Shown here: positions 34,742-44,488 of the stretch, in pieces | Position numbering within the stretch: the stretch's first letter is position 1 | Layout of the letters: the number at the start of each line of letters is the position of its first letter | Assembly: GCA_018815245.1 (NCBI GenBank) | Contig: JAHIXK010000013.1 | Location: 83,084-147,083 of the forward strand | Direction: 5' to 3' | DNA length: 64,000 bases | Origin: Gammaproteobacteria bacterium | GTDB lineage: Bacteria > Pseudomonadota > Gammaproteobacteria > Burkholderiales > Burkholderiaceae_B | Position numbers and translations under genes: made by a program | Notes under the pieces: model-generated | What the model was told of the DNA's origin: nothing | The model's input: only the letters and a program-made list of their open reading frames with translations | Databases searched by the model: none

Positions 34742-36178
34742 ATGCAATGGGAAATTGTGGTGGGTCTTGAAACCCACACCCAGTTAACTACCAAATCAAA
34801 AATTTTTTCCGGTGCCAGCACGGCTTTCGGTGCCGAACCCAACGCACAGGCCTGCGCAGTAGACTTGGCCTTGCCCGGCGTGCTGCCTGTGATGAACAAG
34901 GCTGCCGTGCAGCGGGCCATTCAATTTGGCTTGGCGGTGGGTGCAAAAGTGGCTGAACACTCTGTGTTTGCCCGCAAAAACTATTTTTATCCCGACTTGC
35001 CCAAGGGTTATCAAATCAGCCAGTTTGAAATTCCGGTGGTGCAGGGCGGCACGGTCAGCTTTTTGCTGGGCGACCAAATGAAAACCGTGCGCCTTGTGCG
35101 CGCCCATTTGGAAGAGGATGCGGGCAAAAGCCTGCACGAAGACTTCGCGGGTCAATCGGGCATTGATTTGAACCGCGCGGGTACGCCGTTGCTTGAAATT
35201 GTGACCGAGCCCGACATGCGTTCAGCTGAAGAGGCCGTGGCCTATGCCAAAACCTTGCACACCTTGGTTACGTGGCTGGGCATTTGCGACGGCAATATGC
35301 AGGAAGGCAGTTTCCGCTGTGATGCCAACGTGTCCGTTCGCCCGAAAGGCGAAAGCAAGTTGGGCACGCGGTGCGAAATCAAAAACCTGAACAGCTTCAA
35401 GTTTTTGCAGGCTGCCATTTTGTTTGAGGCGCAACGCCAAATCGAAATTATCGAGGATGGCGGTGTAATCAAGCAAGAAACCCGACTTTACGACCCCGAT
35501 CGCAACGAAACCCGTTCCATGCGCAGCAAGGAAGACTCGGAAGATTATCGCTATTTCCCCGATCCCGATCTTCCTCCTCTGCTTGTTTCGCCGGAATGGG
35601 TAGAACAGGTACGCGCTGAAATGCCGGAACTGCCCGGCCAAAAGCAGGCCCGTTACACCGCTGATTTGGGTTTGAGCGAATACGATGCCGTCACCCTGAC
35701 GGCCAGCCGGGCGATGACCGATTATTTCGAAACTGCTTTGGCTGTGGCTGGCAACGACAAGGCCAAGCCTTTGGCAAACTGGTTGCTGGGCGAGTTCTCG
35801 GCCAGTTTGAACCGCGATGACAAAACCCCGGCCGAGTCGCCCATTGCCCCAGCTTTGATGGCGGCCCTGGTAAAGCGCGTGATCGATGGCACCTTGAACA
35901 ACAAAACCGCGAAAGTGGTGTTTGCTGCGTTGTGGGAAGGCAAATACAGCGAAGTGGATGCGTGTATCAAGGGTGAGGGTTTGGAGCAAATCTCTGATTC
36001 TGGCGCGGTTGAAAAGATAATCGATGAGGTGCTGGCTGCGCACCCCGGCCCAGTGGCGGAATACAGGGCTGGCAAAGAAGCCTCGTTCAACTTCCTTGTC
36101 GGGCAAATCATGCGTGCGGCGCGCGGGAAAGCCAACCCGGCGCAAGTGAACGAGATTTTGAAGGCAAAGCTTGCTTGA
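34742..36178 (+). CDS. gatB: Asp/Glu-tRNA amidotransferase subunit B
   Basis: A 478-residue GatB. The start at 34742 has AAGGA upstream and opens with the family signature [15 protein letters not shown]. The central [12 protein letters not shown] and [18 protein letters not shown] motifs form the kinase/transamidase site, and a C-terminal YqeY-like tRNA-binding tail is present (about 330-478). It transfers ammonia to activated Glu- or Asp-tRNA. The gene ends 13 bases after gatA-to-gatB spacing and closes the operon. Confidence 0.96.
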   Translation: MQWEIVVGLETHTQLTTKSKIFSGASTAFGAEPNAQACAVDLALPGVLPVMNKAAVQRAIQFGLAVGAKVAEHSVFARKNYFYPDLPKGYQISQFEIPVVQGGTVSFLLGDQMKTVRLVRAHLEEDAGKSLHEDFAGQSGIDLNRAGTPLLEIVTEPDMRSAEEAVAYAKTLHTLVTWLGICDGNMQEGSFRCDANVSVRPKGESKLGTRCEIKNLNSFKFLQAAILFEAQRQIEIIEDGGVIKQETRLYDPDRNETRSMRSKEDSEDYRYFPDPDLPPLLVSPEWVEQVRAEMPELPGQKQARYTADLGLSEYDAVTLTASRAMTDYFETALAVAGNDKAKPLANWLLGEFSASLNRDDKTPAESPIAPALMAALVKRVIDGTLNNKTAKVVFAALWEGKYSEVDACIKGEGLEQISDSGAVEKIIDEVLAAHPGPVAEYRAGKEASFNFLVGQIMRAARGKANPAQVNEILKAKLA

Positions 36179-36196
36179 AATGAACCAAAACTATCT

Positions 36197-36236
36197 CTGA
36201 TTTCTGCAACGAATTGTATTTTCTTTGCAGAATCAG
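36197..36236. terminator. Imperfect hairpin between gatB and the lipoprotein gene
   Basis: CTGATTTCTGCAA pairs with TTGCAGAATCAG, a 12-pair stem with one bulge, around a 15-base loop. The right arm overlaps the stop codon of the convergent lipoprotein gene. No good T tract follows on either strand, so termination is only a possibility. Confidence 0.3.
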
Positions 36237-38332
36237 AATTGCCGAGTGAACAACACTTCAGCCGATTGAATTGAAAATGCGCCAGCGGTGCGTTCAATGT
36301 TCGGTGTTTTATAAAGTGTGATTTCCCGAACCGCGCCGCCAGATGCAGGAATGTTGATCGCGGTGTGCTTCACGGCGTTGTCATCCGTTAATGCAACGGT
36401 GCGCTGCAAGTTATTGGTTTCGTCGTCGATGGGCAGCATGTATACGCTGGTCTCAGTCCCTTGAACCACTTTGACCGAGTAATCACAACCCCCGCCTGAA
36501 GCCACTGTGGCTGCTGGGCAATAGGCCCGCGATTGCGCCAAGGTGCGGTCCGTAGAATTTTGCGGATCGTACAAAAAGCGAATGCCGCTTTGGTATGGGC
36601 CCACAGGTCGGTAGGCCAGGTTCGCGTCCCTGTTTACCACGCTGGTTGCAAAGATCAGACTGAAAACTGATTCAGGTGCTGGCTGGCGCGGCAGGTTGAT
36701 GCCAGCCGTTCCGCCCACTGATTTGCTGTAGCTGCCTGTGGCCTGGTCCCAGGTGGACCAGCGGGCAGTCTGTGTGTTGTACACGCGAACAACGCGTTCA
36801 AGCCAATGTTGGCTGACTCGTCTGTCAAAGTCTGAAATGGTGCCCACGTGGTCGTTGGTCAACTTGTCGTCTTGCGCACCCGATGTTGAAATAACCCGCT
36901 TGTAAATGTTGTTGCTTGTCGCGTCCACTCTGAAGGGTGGATTGACCTGGCCAAAAGGATTGCCGCTTGACGGCGGAATGTAGTGCCAGGTCGGGCCGTT
37001 GTGTGTTTTGTTGCCAGCCGATGTGGGTGGCAAAATTCCAAACATCTCCCCTTCGTAAGGGTAAGGCTTGTCAGCGTACGCCTTTCCTGCGTTGCGTTCC
37101 TGCCAGTGGTACAAATCCAGGTTGTGGCTGAATTCATGTGCAAATACGCCTTTGGCATTTGGTACGGATGCGTTGGTTGAGCTGGAATACATGGACGAAT
37201 TGCCGCGCCCCTTGAAGCTGCCTGTGCTGCCATCGTTGAAGTTGCCATGATACGAGCTGATGTACAGTTGCCCGCCCGCATTGAGCATGACTGCAAGCAT
37301 GGTTTGGGAATGGTCCACGCTTCGGTAATTTCGTGGAAGCAGCGTGGTGGTTGTGAACGGTTGCGCTTTTGTTTGCCACTCAGTGAATGAGCTGGCCCGA
37401 ATGTGTGGGATGGATGAGGTGCTGCTTTTGATTGGCAGAAAAACCGCTTGGTCCATATTCACTTCCAGACGCTGAAAAGCAAGCGCTTTGACAGGAATTT
37501 TTCGTCCCAATTCAACCATGGCCTCTGAGGGCAGGGTTCTCTGATTGTTCTCAAAAACCCGGAAGTCAAACATCGTGACTGGCAACACAACAGGCGCACC
37601 CACGTTCAGCGCGAAGCGTTTGGTCCAGTCGGCGGCGGATGAAGTGCCTTGCTCTTGAACGGTGACCTCAAGTTGAGCGCCTGTGGCCAAGTGCTGGCCT
37701 GGTAGCATCAACACAAAACTCTCTTCCAGCTTGTGTGTGACCATGCCGGGTCTGTAGTCGAAAGAAGCAGGTATGGCAGCGGGGCTGCTTGCAAAGCTTT
37801 CCCAAACAACCGCGCCGTTTTTGTCAAACAGGGTCACTTTTGCGCGAGGATTGGAAAATCCATGGGCCTGCGTCAAATCCAGCTTCAGCAAGGTGTCTTT
37901 GTCGCCTGTCAACTTCAGCATTTTCTCGCCGGTGGTGTTCAGGTACGTGTTCAGCTTGTCTTCAGCAAACTTCAGGTTGTCGTCAAACGTGTTTGTGGGT
38001 GATACGGCGGCTGCAGATGGATTATTCAGCAGTTGAATGTGGGTTTGTGCCAGCCAAATCGCAGGTTCATTTTCCGATATGGGTGTATTCGAATCGCCGG
38101 GATCATTGCCATTGCCTGGTTCGGTCGGCGTGGGCATTGTGGTGCCATCTCCGCCGTCTGTTTGCCCGCCCGAGTCGGCGCCGTCTGCATCGTCGAGCGG
38201 GTCACCGCCTGCTGCAACTGTAGCGACAGTATTGTCCGCTGAGGACCCTGATCCCTGCAGGCAACCTGAAAGTGAGGCGGCCAAAACTGCGGTTAGCAAT
38301 GAGAGAAAAAGTCCATTTTTAGAATTGAGCAT
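36233..38332 (-). CDS. Large lipoprotein with HExxHx5H zinc-protease motif (M66/TagA-StcE-like)
   Basis: A 699-residue protein. The signal peptide ends in a lipobox (ASLSGC), so Cys24 or so should be lipidated. A Gly/Asp/Thr-rich low-complexity linker follows (about 30-90), then an N-terminal beta domain and a protease-like region with H399-E400-F-S-H403-N-L-D-L-Y-H409. The spacing equals the HExxHxxGxxH box of metzincins and the M66 (StcE/TagA) family, but the turn Gly is Asp. Overall resemblance to M66 is suggested by size and lipid anchor, not proved. Expected location is the outer membrane or the cell surface, acting on a protein or mucin-like substrate. It stands alone between gatB and xth. 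Confidence 0.65.
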   Translation of the reverse strand: MLNSKNGLFLSLLTAVLAASLSGCLQGSGSSADNTVATVAAGGDPLDDADGADSGGQTDGGDGTTMPTPTEPGNGNDPGDSNTPISENEPAIWLAQTHIQLLNNPSAAAVSPTNTFDDNLKFAEDKLNTYLNTTGEKMLKLTGDKDTLLKLDLTQAHGFSNPRAKVTLFDKNGAVVWESFASSPAAIPASFDYRPGMVTHKLEESFVLMLPGQHLATGAQLEVTVQEQGTSSAADWTKRFALNVGAPVVLPVTMFDFRVFENNQRTLPSEAMVELGRKIPVKALAFQRLEVNMDQAVFLPIKSSTSSIPHIRASSFTEWQTKAQPFTTTTLLPRNYRSVDHSQTMLAVMLNAGGQLYISSYHGNFNDGSTGSFKGRGNSSMYSSSTNASVPNAKGVFAHEFSHNLDLYHWQERNAGKAYADKPYPYEGEMFGILPPTSAGNKTHNGPTWHYIPPSSGNPFGQVNPPFRVDATSNNIYKRVISTSGAQDDKLTNDHVGTISDFDRRVSQHWLERVVRVYNTQTARWSTWDQATGSYSKSVGGTAGINLPRQPAPESVFSLIFATSVVNRDANLAYRPVGPYQSGIRFLYDPQNSTDRTLAQSRAYCPAATVASGGGCDYSVKVVQGTETSVYMLPIDDETNNLQRTVALTDDNAVKHTAINIPASGGAVREITLYKTPNIERTAGAFSIQSAEVLFTRQF

Positions 38333-38462
38333 TTACGAGACCAGCACTTGGAAAGGGTTGAATTTGGAATAAAGCCCTTTTCTGTGTGCGAATCTTTGGT
38401 GTTAGTTCATTTTCTGGTGTTTCCTGTTTGTTGTCTCGCGCCAGTTTTTACTACAGTGTTCC

Positions 38463-39245
38463 TTATAGTGGATGGTCGTAATCCGCTATCAGCGGCGCAT
38501 GGTCAGAAAACTTCTGTCCTTTGTACACGCTCACCTCGCGAATCTTGTCCTGCAAAGCCGGGCTCACCATTTGGTAGTCAATCCGCCAACCCACGTTCTT
38601 GGCATAGGCTTGACCCCTGTTGCTCCACCAGGTGTAGCAGCCTTCGGTTTCCTCGGGGTACAGCACTCGGTAGGCGTCTGCCCAGCCGCGTTTGGTGATT
38701 GCGTTGCCAATCCAGGCTCGTTCTTCCGGAAGGAAGCCGCTGTTCTTCAGGTTGCCTTTCCAGTTTTTCAGATCGATCTCTTGGTGGGCAATATTCCAGT
38801 CGCCGCACAACACAACTGGCTTCTTCCTGATTTCAAATTCGTCGAAAACTTGCGCAAAATGATCCAAAAACCTGAATTTCGCCTCTTGTCGTTCTTCCGA
38901 GCTGCTGCCGGATGGAAAGTAGATCGACGACACCACCATGTGCTCGAACTCGGCAGTCACCATCCGGCCTTCTGCGTCGAACTCTGCGTTATTCAAGCCA
39001 TAAGTTACATTAAGTGGCGCTATCTTGCTGTAAAGACCTACGCCGCTGTAGCCTTTCTTTTCTGCGGCCTGAAAATAACCGGTGTATTCGCCCGGTTGCA
39101 GGTGTTCAGGCCCCAAGTCGGCCAGGTGCGCCTTGATCTCCTGTACGCACACCACATCGGCCTGGCTTTGGTGCATCCAGTCGAAAAACCCTTTTGTGTG
39201 GGCAGAACGAATTCCATTCAGATTTGCTGAGATAATGCGGGTCAT
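38463..39245 (-). CDS. xth: Exodeoxyribonuclease III / AP endonuclease
   Basis: A 260-residue EEP-fold nuclease of the ExoIII/ExoA family, normal length. ISANLNGIRSA (Asn ligand), CVQEIKAH (catalytic Glu), CGDWNIAHQEIDL (Asp and Asn) and SDHAPLIADYD (Asp-His) are all in place. It repairs abasic sites and 3' blocked ends. It diverges from pyrE by about 30 bases. Confidence 0.94.
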   Translation of the reverse strand: MTRIISANLNGIRSAHTKGFFDWMHQSQADVVCVQEIKAHLADLGPEHLQPGEYTGYFQAAEKKGYSGVGLYSKIAPLNVTYGLNNAEFDAEGRMVTAEFEHMVVSSIYFPSGSSSEERQEAKFRFLDHFAQVFDEFEIRKKPVVLCGDWNIAHQEIDLKNWKGNLKNSGFLPEERAWIGNAITKRGWADAYRVLYPEETEGCYTWWSNRGQAYAKNVGWRIDYQMVSPALQDKIREVSVYKGQKFSDHAPLIADYDHPL

Positions 39246-39275
39246 TGTATGAAGTCTGTTTTTTAGGGATTGATC

Positions 39276-39974
39276 GTGGTCGATTCAAATCAAAGTTTGC
39301 AGGTGCTTTCCGACCAGTTTTTGCAGTTCGCTGTCGAAAAACAGGTATTGCGCTTCGGTGAATTCAAAACCAAGGCGGGCAGAATGTCCCCTTACTTTTT
39401 CAATGCGGGTTTGTTCAACACGGGTTTTTCTCTTCAAAAGCTCAGTGAATTTTACGCACAAACTTTGCTTGAGCAAACCGCCGAGCGGGGAATTGAGTTC
39501 GACATGTTGTTTGGCCCGGCCTACAAAGGCATTCCATTGGTTGCCGGTGCCACCATGGAGATGGCTCGCCGTGGCCGCGATGTGCCGTATGCCTTCAATC
39601 GCAAGGAGGCGAAAGACCACGGAGAGGGCGGCTCACTGGTGGGTGCACCGCTGGAAGGGCGGGTTGTCATTGTGGATGATGTGATATCCGCAGGTACTTC
39701 GGTGCGTGAATCCGTTGAAATCATTCGTGCCAATGGCGCAGAACCTGCTGCTGTACTGATTGCACTCGACCGCATGGAGAAAGGCATGCGCGATGGGCAA
39801 GACACCCAACATTCGGCCGTGCAGGAAGTGGAGCAGTTGTACGGCATCCCCGTGATAGCGATTGCCAACCTTCAGGATTTGCTGCGTTACCTGTTAACTC
39901 GCCAGGCGGCAAACGTTCGTTTGGCGGGCTGGTATGAAAAAGTGAAAGAATACCGCACCCGCTACGGCGTGTAA
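39276..39974 (+). CDS. pyrE: Orotate phosphoribosyltransferase
   Basis: A 232-residue type I PRTase. The PRPP-binding loop [17 protein letters not shown] is clear, as is the flexible-loop region [11 protein letters not shown]. It converts orotate and PRPP to OMP in pyrimidine synthesis. I chose the GTG at 39276 because AGGGA lies six bases upstream; a TTG at 39270 is the alternative. It converges, stop to stop, with the DUF493 gene with no gap. Confidence 0.95.
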   Translation: MVDSNQSLQVLSDQFLQFAVEKQVLRFGEFKTKAGRMSPYFFNAGLFNTGFSLQKLSEFYAQTLLEQTAERGIEFDMLFGPAYKGIPLVAGATMEMARRGRDVPYAFNRKEAKDHGEGGSLVGAPLEGRVVIVDDVISAGTSVRESVEIIRANGAEPAAVLIALDRMEKGMRDGQDTQHSAVQEVEQLYGIPVIAIANLQDLLRYLLTRQAANVRLAGWYEKVKEYRTRYGV

Positions 39975-40259
39975 TTACAGAACAATAGACACCAGTTCGT
40001 GCCCGGAAAGGGCGCGGTAAATGTTGTCCAGCTCGTCCTGGTTGTTCACATGAACAGAGCAAGTCAGGCTGATGTAGTTGCCTTTGCTGCTGGGGCGCAT
40101 TTCAACCCCGGCTACGTCAAAGCCGGGGTTCATGGACAGCAGCAAATCACAAATCACTTGTGAAAATTCAGGCACGTTTTTCCCCATCACCTTGATTGGA
40201 AAGTGACAGGGAAATTCGATCAGGCTTGGCTTGTCTTGCCCGGGTATTGGTTTGTCCAT
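39975..40259 (-). CDS. DUF493 family protein (YbeD-like)
   Basis: A 94-residue ACT-like small protein of the YbeD/DUF493 family (IEFPCHFPIKVMGKN..., VEMRPSSKGNYISLTCSVHV). Its function is unknown, with a suggested allosteric or regulatory role. In many proteobacteria it lies between dacA and lipB. The dacA neighbour is kept here (9 bases upstream), but lipB/lipA are not downstream; pyrE follows instead. Confidence 0.9.
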   Translation of the reverse strand: MDKPIPGQDKPSLIEFPCHFPIKVMGKNVPEFSQVICDLLLSMNPGFDVAGVEMRPSSKGNYISLTCSVHVNNQDELDNIYRALSGHELVSIVL

Positions 40260-40268
40260 GGTTTGCTC

Positions 40269-41459
40269 TTATTCTTCAAACCACAGTTTGGCGGAATCCA
40301 CCATGCGGCCAAAAATACCCGCCTCGTCAACTGTAGACAGGGCCAGCAGTGGCACCGTGCCAATTGTTTCCCCGTTCAAGGTCAGCTTCAGGGTACCCAG
40401 TTCCGTGCCTGCGGCAATGGGGGCTATCAAGGTTCCCTTTTTCTCGACGGTGGCTTTCAGCTGCTTGGCCATGCCACGGGGCACATTGATCAACAGGTCT
40501 TTGTTCACGCCCAGCTTTACATCTTTGGCTTGGCCCTTGTACACCTCGCTGGTGCTGATTGCCTGTTTGGCAGAATACAGTTTCACCGTTTCAAACATTT
40601 GGTAGCCGTAGTTCATCAATTTCAGGCTTTCCTGGGTGCGGGCCTGGTCCGATGTGGTGCCCAGCACAACAGAAAGCAGCCGACGGTCCACGCCGTTTGG
40701 CAATTTGCGGTTGGCCGAGCTCACCAGGCAATAACCTGCTGACTCGGTGTGGCCGGTTTTCATCCCGTCCACAGACGGGTCAATCCACAGCAGGCGGTTG
40801 CGGTTGGGTTGACGAATGCCGTTGTAGGTGTATTCCTTGGTGGAGTACATCTTGTTGTAGTATTCAGGAAAGTCAGTAATGATGCGTTTGGCCAGAATAC
40901 CCAAATCACGCGCAGTGGTGTAATGCTGTGGGTCGGGCAGGCCGGTTGCATTCTTGAAGTTCGTGTCTGTCAAGCCAATGCGCTTGGCCTGCTGGTTCAT
41001 CAGTGTGGCGAAGTTGTTTTCATCGCCTGCCAGCAACTCAGCGATTGCACGGCTTGCATCATTGCCCGATTGCACAATCACGCCATACAACAGTTCTTCC
41101 ACAGTCACGGGCTTGTTGGGCTCAATGAACATTCGCGAGCCCTCTGCTTTCCATGAATAAGGGGAGACAGGCACTTGCTGGTCCAAGCGAATTTGTTTGC
41201 TTTCCAGCGCAGCAAAGGCCATGTACGCGGTCATCAGTTTGGTCAGTGACGCAGGGTCAAGGCGTTCCCGGCTGTTGAATTCAGCCAGCGTTTGCCCGGT
41301 GGTCAGGTCAAGCAGCATGTAACCTTTCGCACCGATTTCCGGCGGGGGTGGCATTACGCTGGATTGCGCGGCCCCATGGCCGGCGAAAACGCCCAAACCC
41401 ACGATCAAAGAGAACTGACTCAATTGGCGTTTGAATCTGGAAAATCCTGAATTAAACAA
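40269..41459 (-). CDS. dacA: D-alanyl-D-alanine carboxypeptidase (PBP5/6 type)
   Basis: A 396-residue class C low-molecular-weight PBP. A signal peptide (about 1-32) is followed by S71-x-x-K74 in DPASLTKLM, SGN in QSGNDASR and KTG in GMKTGHTES. A C-terminal PBP5_C beta domain and an amphipathic end (KLWFEE) attach it to the inner membrane. It trims pentapeptides to tetrapeptides. The start is TTG at 41459, with CAGGAGC eight bases upstream; no ATG fits better. Confidence 0.95.
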   Translation of the reverse strand: MFNSGFSRFKRQLSQFSLIVGLGVFAGHGAAQSSVMPPPPEIGAKGYMLLDLTTGQTLAEFNSRERLDPASLTKLMTAYMAFAALESKQIRLDQQVPVSPYSWKAEGSRMFIEPNKPVTVEELLYGVIVQSGNDASRAIAELLAGDENNFATLMNQQAKRIGLTDTNFKNATGLPDPQHYTTARDLGILAKRIITDFPEYYNKMYSTKEYTYNGIRQPNRNRLLWIDPSVDGMKTGHTESAGYCLVSSANRKLPNGVDRRLLSVVLGTTSDQARTQESLKLMNYGYQMFETVKLYSAKQAISTSEVYKGQAKDVKLGVNKDLLINVPRGMAKQLKATVEKKGTLIAPIAAGTELGTLKLTLNGETIGTVPLLALSTVDEAGIFGRMVDSAKLWFEE

Positions 41460-41508
41460 GTAAAAAGCTCCTGTGTATTAATAAAATGGAAAAGCGTGTT
41501 GGGCGCGT

Positions 41509-42147
41509 TCAGCTTGGGTAGTAACGCACAACCAACTCTTTTAGTTGAGGTAATTTTCCATGAAAAAAATGTTCCACCCCTGGCATGACCATCACGGGCA
41601 GGTTTTGTTCACCCGCCCAACGCAATACGTCGGTCAAGGGCACAGTGTCGTCGACCTCGCCGTGAATCACCAAGGTATTTTCCGGCACTTTCGCCACGGT
41701 GAACCGACTGGTGGCTGTGCCCACAAGGGCAAGCTTCCCGATTTCAAGGCCCGAATTACGCAGACGCTCGGCTGCGTGGCTGGTAACAAATGCACCAAAT
41801 GAAAAACCGGCCATGGCGATTGGCTGGTCTTGCAGGTCGGCGGGCAGCAGCGTGGTGCGCGCGCGTTGTGTCAAATCGACCATGTCATCGCATTCGCCTT
41901 GGCCGTTGTCGTGCACGCCTGCGCTTTGTCCCACACCTCGAAAGTTGAAACGCAGCGTCATGTAGCCCAGTTGCAGGAAAGCGCGGGCCAGTGTTTGTAC
42001 CACCTTGTTGTCTTTGGTGCCGCCAAACAGCGGGTGTGGGTGGGCAATCACGGCGAGGCCCTTGGGGGCAGTGTTGGGTTCGTCGATGGACACTTCAATT
42101 GGACCTGCCTTGCCGTCCCACAGATCATGTCGGGTTTTCGGGTTCAT
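41509..42147 (-). CDS. Alpha/beta hydrolase (serine hydrolase, short-chain type)
   Basis: A 212-residue single-domain alpha/beta hydrolase. The oxyanion motif HPHPLFGGT is early, the nucleophile elbow is GFSFGAF, the acid is in HGEVDDTVPL, and the His is in EHFFHG. It resembles proteins often annotated as dienelactone hydrolase-like or YjfP/'alpha/beta superfamily' of unknown substrate. Its ATG overlaps the ferredoxin stop by 4 bases. Confidence 0.88.
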   Translation of the reverse strand: MNPKTRHDLWDGKAGPIEVSIDEPNTAPKGLAVIAHPHPLFGGTKDNKVVQTLARAFLQLGYMTLRFNFRGVGQSAGVHDNGQGECDDMVDLTQRARTTLLPADLQDQPIAMAGFSFGAFVTSHAAERLRNSGLEIGKLALVGTATSRFTVAKVPENTLVIHGEVDDTVPLTDVLRWAGEQNLPVMVMPGVEHFFHGKLPQLKELVVRYYPS

Positions 42148-42455
42148 GGCAGTTGCAGTCGCTCAACAATTTTGCCGCCCACCAAGTGGGAATCAATGAT
42201 TTCATCCACATCTGTGATGTCCACATAGGTGTACCAAACACCTTCCGGATAAACCACCATCACAGGGCCTTCATCGCATCGGTCCAGGCAACCCGCCTTG
42301 TTCATGCGAATTTTTCCCTGGCCGTTCAATCCCAGTTTCTTGATGCGTTCCTTGGCGTGCGCATGGGCAGCAGACGCATGGCAATCGGCGCAACAACTTT
42401 CATTGTTGGGGCGTTGGTTGGTGCAGAAAAAAACATGCTTGTCGAAGTAGCTCAT
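42144..42455 (-). CDS. Thioredoxin-like [2Fe-2S] ferredoxin
   Basis: A 103-residue thioredoxin-fold ferredoxin. Cysteines lie in FFCTN, NESCCADC and AGCLDRC, a pattern that ligates a [2Fe-2S] cluster in this family. The C-terminal PEGVWYTYVD segment is typical. It is an electron carrier of uncertain partner, and is translationally coupled to the downstream hydrolase. Confidence 0.9.
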   Translation of the reverse strand: MSYFDKHVFFCTNQRPNNESCCADCHASAAHAHAKERIKKLGLNGQGKIRMNKAGCLDRCDEGPVMVVYPEGVWYTYVDITDVDEIIDSHLVGGKIVERLQLP

Positions 42456-42497
42456 GGCTGGTGGAATCCGCGGGTGTGCTGAAAAGATTTCATCCTA

Positions 42498-43643
42498 TTA
42501 TCGCCGAAAACGCCGCTCGGGCAGGCTGAGAAAGGTCAAAACCGTCAGGGCCAGAATCGGCCACAACTCGCTGATCCATCGGCCAGCTTCCTGCAGGTTT
42601 CTGAAAATGGCCAGGGCACCACTGCCCGGGTTGCCCAGCTCCGGGTCGTACACGCCAGGCAGCAACAAGGTAATCAACCAGCCGCCCAGCAGGTGAATCA
42701 AGCCAATGCGTGCCATGTGGTGCGGCAGCACGGGCATCATGGATATACCAAGCGCCACCACAAAAGCGATCGCAAGCCCCAGGCTGTTGGCTTCAAACCA
42801 GCGTTGACCCAAATAAGACCACGCCGATGCGGGTGCCAGTACCAGGTAATCGAGCAATCGAATAAACAGGGTGGCTGCAATCAGCACGATTAGCAGTCGT
42901 GCCCTTGGCGACCCTGCATGGGTTTGTGCCAAGCCGATCATCCACGCGCACACCAGAAAACAGTAGTTGATAAAGGTGGGGGCAATGGTCTCGATTCGCA
43001 GCAGGAATTCCAGCGGCAGGCCAAACGGCGTGCCCTGTTGCAAAGGGCCGGGGATTTCAAACAAATTGCCCAGCCAAAGGCCCGTGCTGAAGGTGGGGTT
43101 TTGTGGCGGCAAAATGCTCAGGAACCACAGGCACAGCAAGCCCATGCCAATCCAGGCGCGTTGAATCAGCCAATGTTCCAGTCGCCTGTTCAGGCGCGGC
43201 GCGATGCGGTGCTGCGCCGTGACGTAAATACCCGCCATCACGCCCAAGGCTGCGCCAATGGTGTTGGTGACCAGGTCCATTTTGGACGGCACCCGGCTGG
43301 GCAAAAACGTTTGTAGCGATTCAAGCGAGAACGAAATCAAAACGCAAACCAGCACTGTCGCGATTTTGTCAAAGGTACGGGGTTGCCGGTTCAAGCCCAG
43401 CAATATCAGAAAGCCAAGCGGAATGTAGCCCCCGATATTGATGAACACATCGGCCCACAGTACTTTTTGGTGAACGGGAATCCAGGGGCCAAACAGGAAC
43501 TCAAACGGACCAATGCCGATGTGGCGCCAATCGCTGTAGGGGAACAGGCTTAGGTGAATGACCACGCATGCATACAAACTCGCAAACATCAAAATCCCCG
43601 TGTAAGGGGTTCTTTTCAGCAGGCTGGAGTGGATTGGAGGCAT
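42498..43643 (-). CDS. VanZ family membrane protein
   Basis: A 381-residue integral membrane protein with about ten helices. The VanZ-like part is near the N terminus (ADVFINIGGYIPLGFLILL..., SLESLQTFLPSRVPSKMDLVTNTIGAALG). Its function is unknown, although distant homologues affect glycopeptide resistance. I chose the ATG at 43643; longer readings run toward birA and look unstructured. It diverges from birA by 89 bases. Confidence 0.85.
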   Translation of the reverse strand: MPPIHSSLLKRTPYTGILMFASLYACVVIHLSLFPYSDWRHIGIGPFEFLFGPWIPVHQKVLWADVFINIGGYIPLGFLILLGLNRQPRTFDKIATVLVCVLISFSLESLQTFLPSRVPSKMDLVTNTIGAALGVMAGIYVTAQHRIAPRLNRRLEHWLIQRAWIGMGLLCLWFLSILPPQNPTFSTGLWLGNLFEIPGPLQQGTPFGLPLEFLLRIETIAPTFINYCFLVCAWMIGLAQTHAGSPRARLLIVLIAATLFIRLLDYLVLAPASAWSYLGQRWFEANSLGLAIAFVVALGISMMPVLPHHMARIGLIHLLGGWLITLLLPGVYDPELGNPGSGALAIFRNLQEAGRWISELWPILALTVLTFLSLPERRFRR

Positions 43644-43732
43644 TGGGTTTGAGCAATTCCTTGGTTTTGTGTCCCCTTCGGGGGTTAAGATGAGCGAAAT
43701 TTTCCAACTCGCCCCGACGTGACGCTCATCCG

Positions 43733-44488
43733 ATGTTAACCCAAGCAGATGTGCACTGGATCGAACTCGATTCAGTCGACTCGACAAATGATTATTTAAG
43801 CCGCGCATACCTGCAGGGTCGGGTGTCGGGTGTCACTGCCGTGTTAGCGCACAGCCAAACCGCAGGCCGCGGAAGGGCGGCGCGGCGCTGGCAGGCCTTG
43901 CCGGGCGCAAGTGTGTGTTTGTCAATTGGATTGCCAATGGCTGGGCACACGGTGTCGTTTTTACCGCTGTGCGTGGGCGTGGCGGTAGCCCAGGTGATTG
44001 AAAAGTTGCAGGTGCCTGTGCGCTTGAAGTGGCCAAATGATCTGTTGGTGGGACAAAAAAAGTTGGGTGGCGTGTTGTGTGAATCGTTTCAATGCGACAG
44101 CGGCCCTGTCACCGTGGTTGGTTTGGGTGTGAATTTATTGCAGCCCAGCGTGCCCGAAGCCCTTGGCGGTCAAGGTGCCACTGGTTTGGTTGAGCATCTG
44201 TGTGGCCAAGCGCCGCCACAAGTGCGTGAACTGGCGGATCACTTCGTGTCTGCCGTTTTGCATGCCATCCATGCGGCCAGTGCGCAGGGCATAGGGACAA
44301 TTTTCAGAGAATTCAACCGCCTGGATTCCTGGTTGGGCTGCGATGTGCAGGTGATCGACAATGGCACTGTGCACCTGCAAGGCAAAGCCATGGGTATTAA
44401 TGAACAGGGTGCCTATTTAATCAACACAGACGAAGAGGGGTTGGTGGCTTTGAATGCGGGTGATCTTTCGCTGCGGGTGCGGGCATGA
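43733..44488 (+). CDS. birA: Biotin--[acetyl-CoA-carboxylase] ligase (no HTH domain)
   Basis: A 251-residue group I biotin protein ligase. DSVDSTNDYLSR, the biotinoyl-AMP loop GRGRAARRW and KWPNDLLVGQKKLGG are present, and a C-terminal SH3-like cap is predicted. It attaches biotin to AccB. It lacks the N-terminal helix-turn-helix of E. coli BirA, so it should not act as a biotin repressor. It overlaps coaX by 4 bases. Confidence 0.94.
   Translation: MLTQADVHWIELDSVDSTNDYLSRAYLQGRVSGVTAVLAHSQTAGRGRAARRWQALPGASVCLSIGLPMAGHTVSFLPLCVGVAVAQVIEKLQVPVRLKWPNDLLVGQKKLGGVLCESFQCDSGPVTVVGLGVNLLQPSVPEALGGQGATGLVEHLCGQAPPQVRELADHFVSAVLHAIHAASAQGIGTIFREFNRLDSWLGCDVQVIDNGTVHLQGKAMGINEQGAYLINTDEEGLVALNAGDLSLRVRA

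Noticed and set aside
33916..34920. Long open frame antisense to gatA (334 codons)
   Set aside because: It is a shadow of gatA codon bias, rich in Gly/His/Gln, with no family match or ribosome site.
35222..36145. Long open frame antisense to gatB (307 codons)
   Set aside because: It mirrors the gatB frame and has no recognisable domain.
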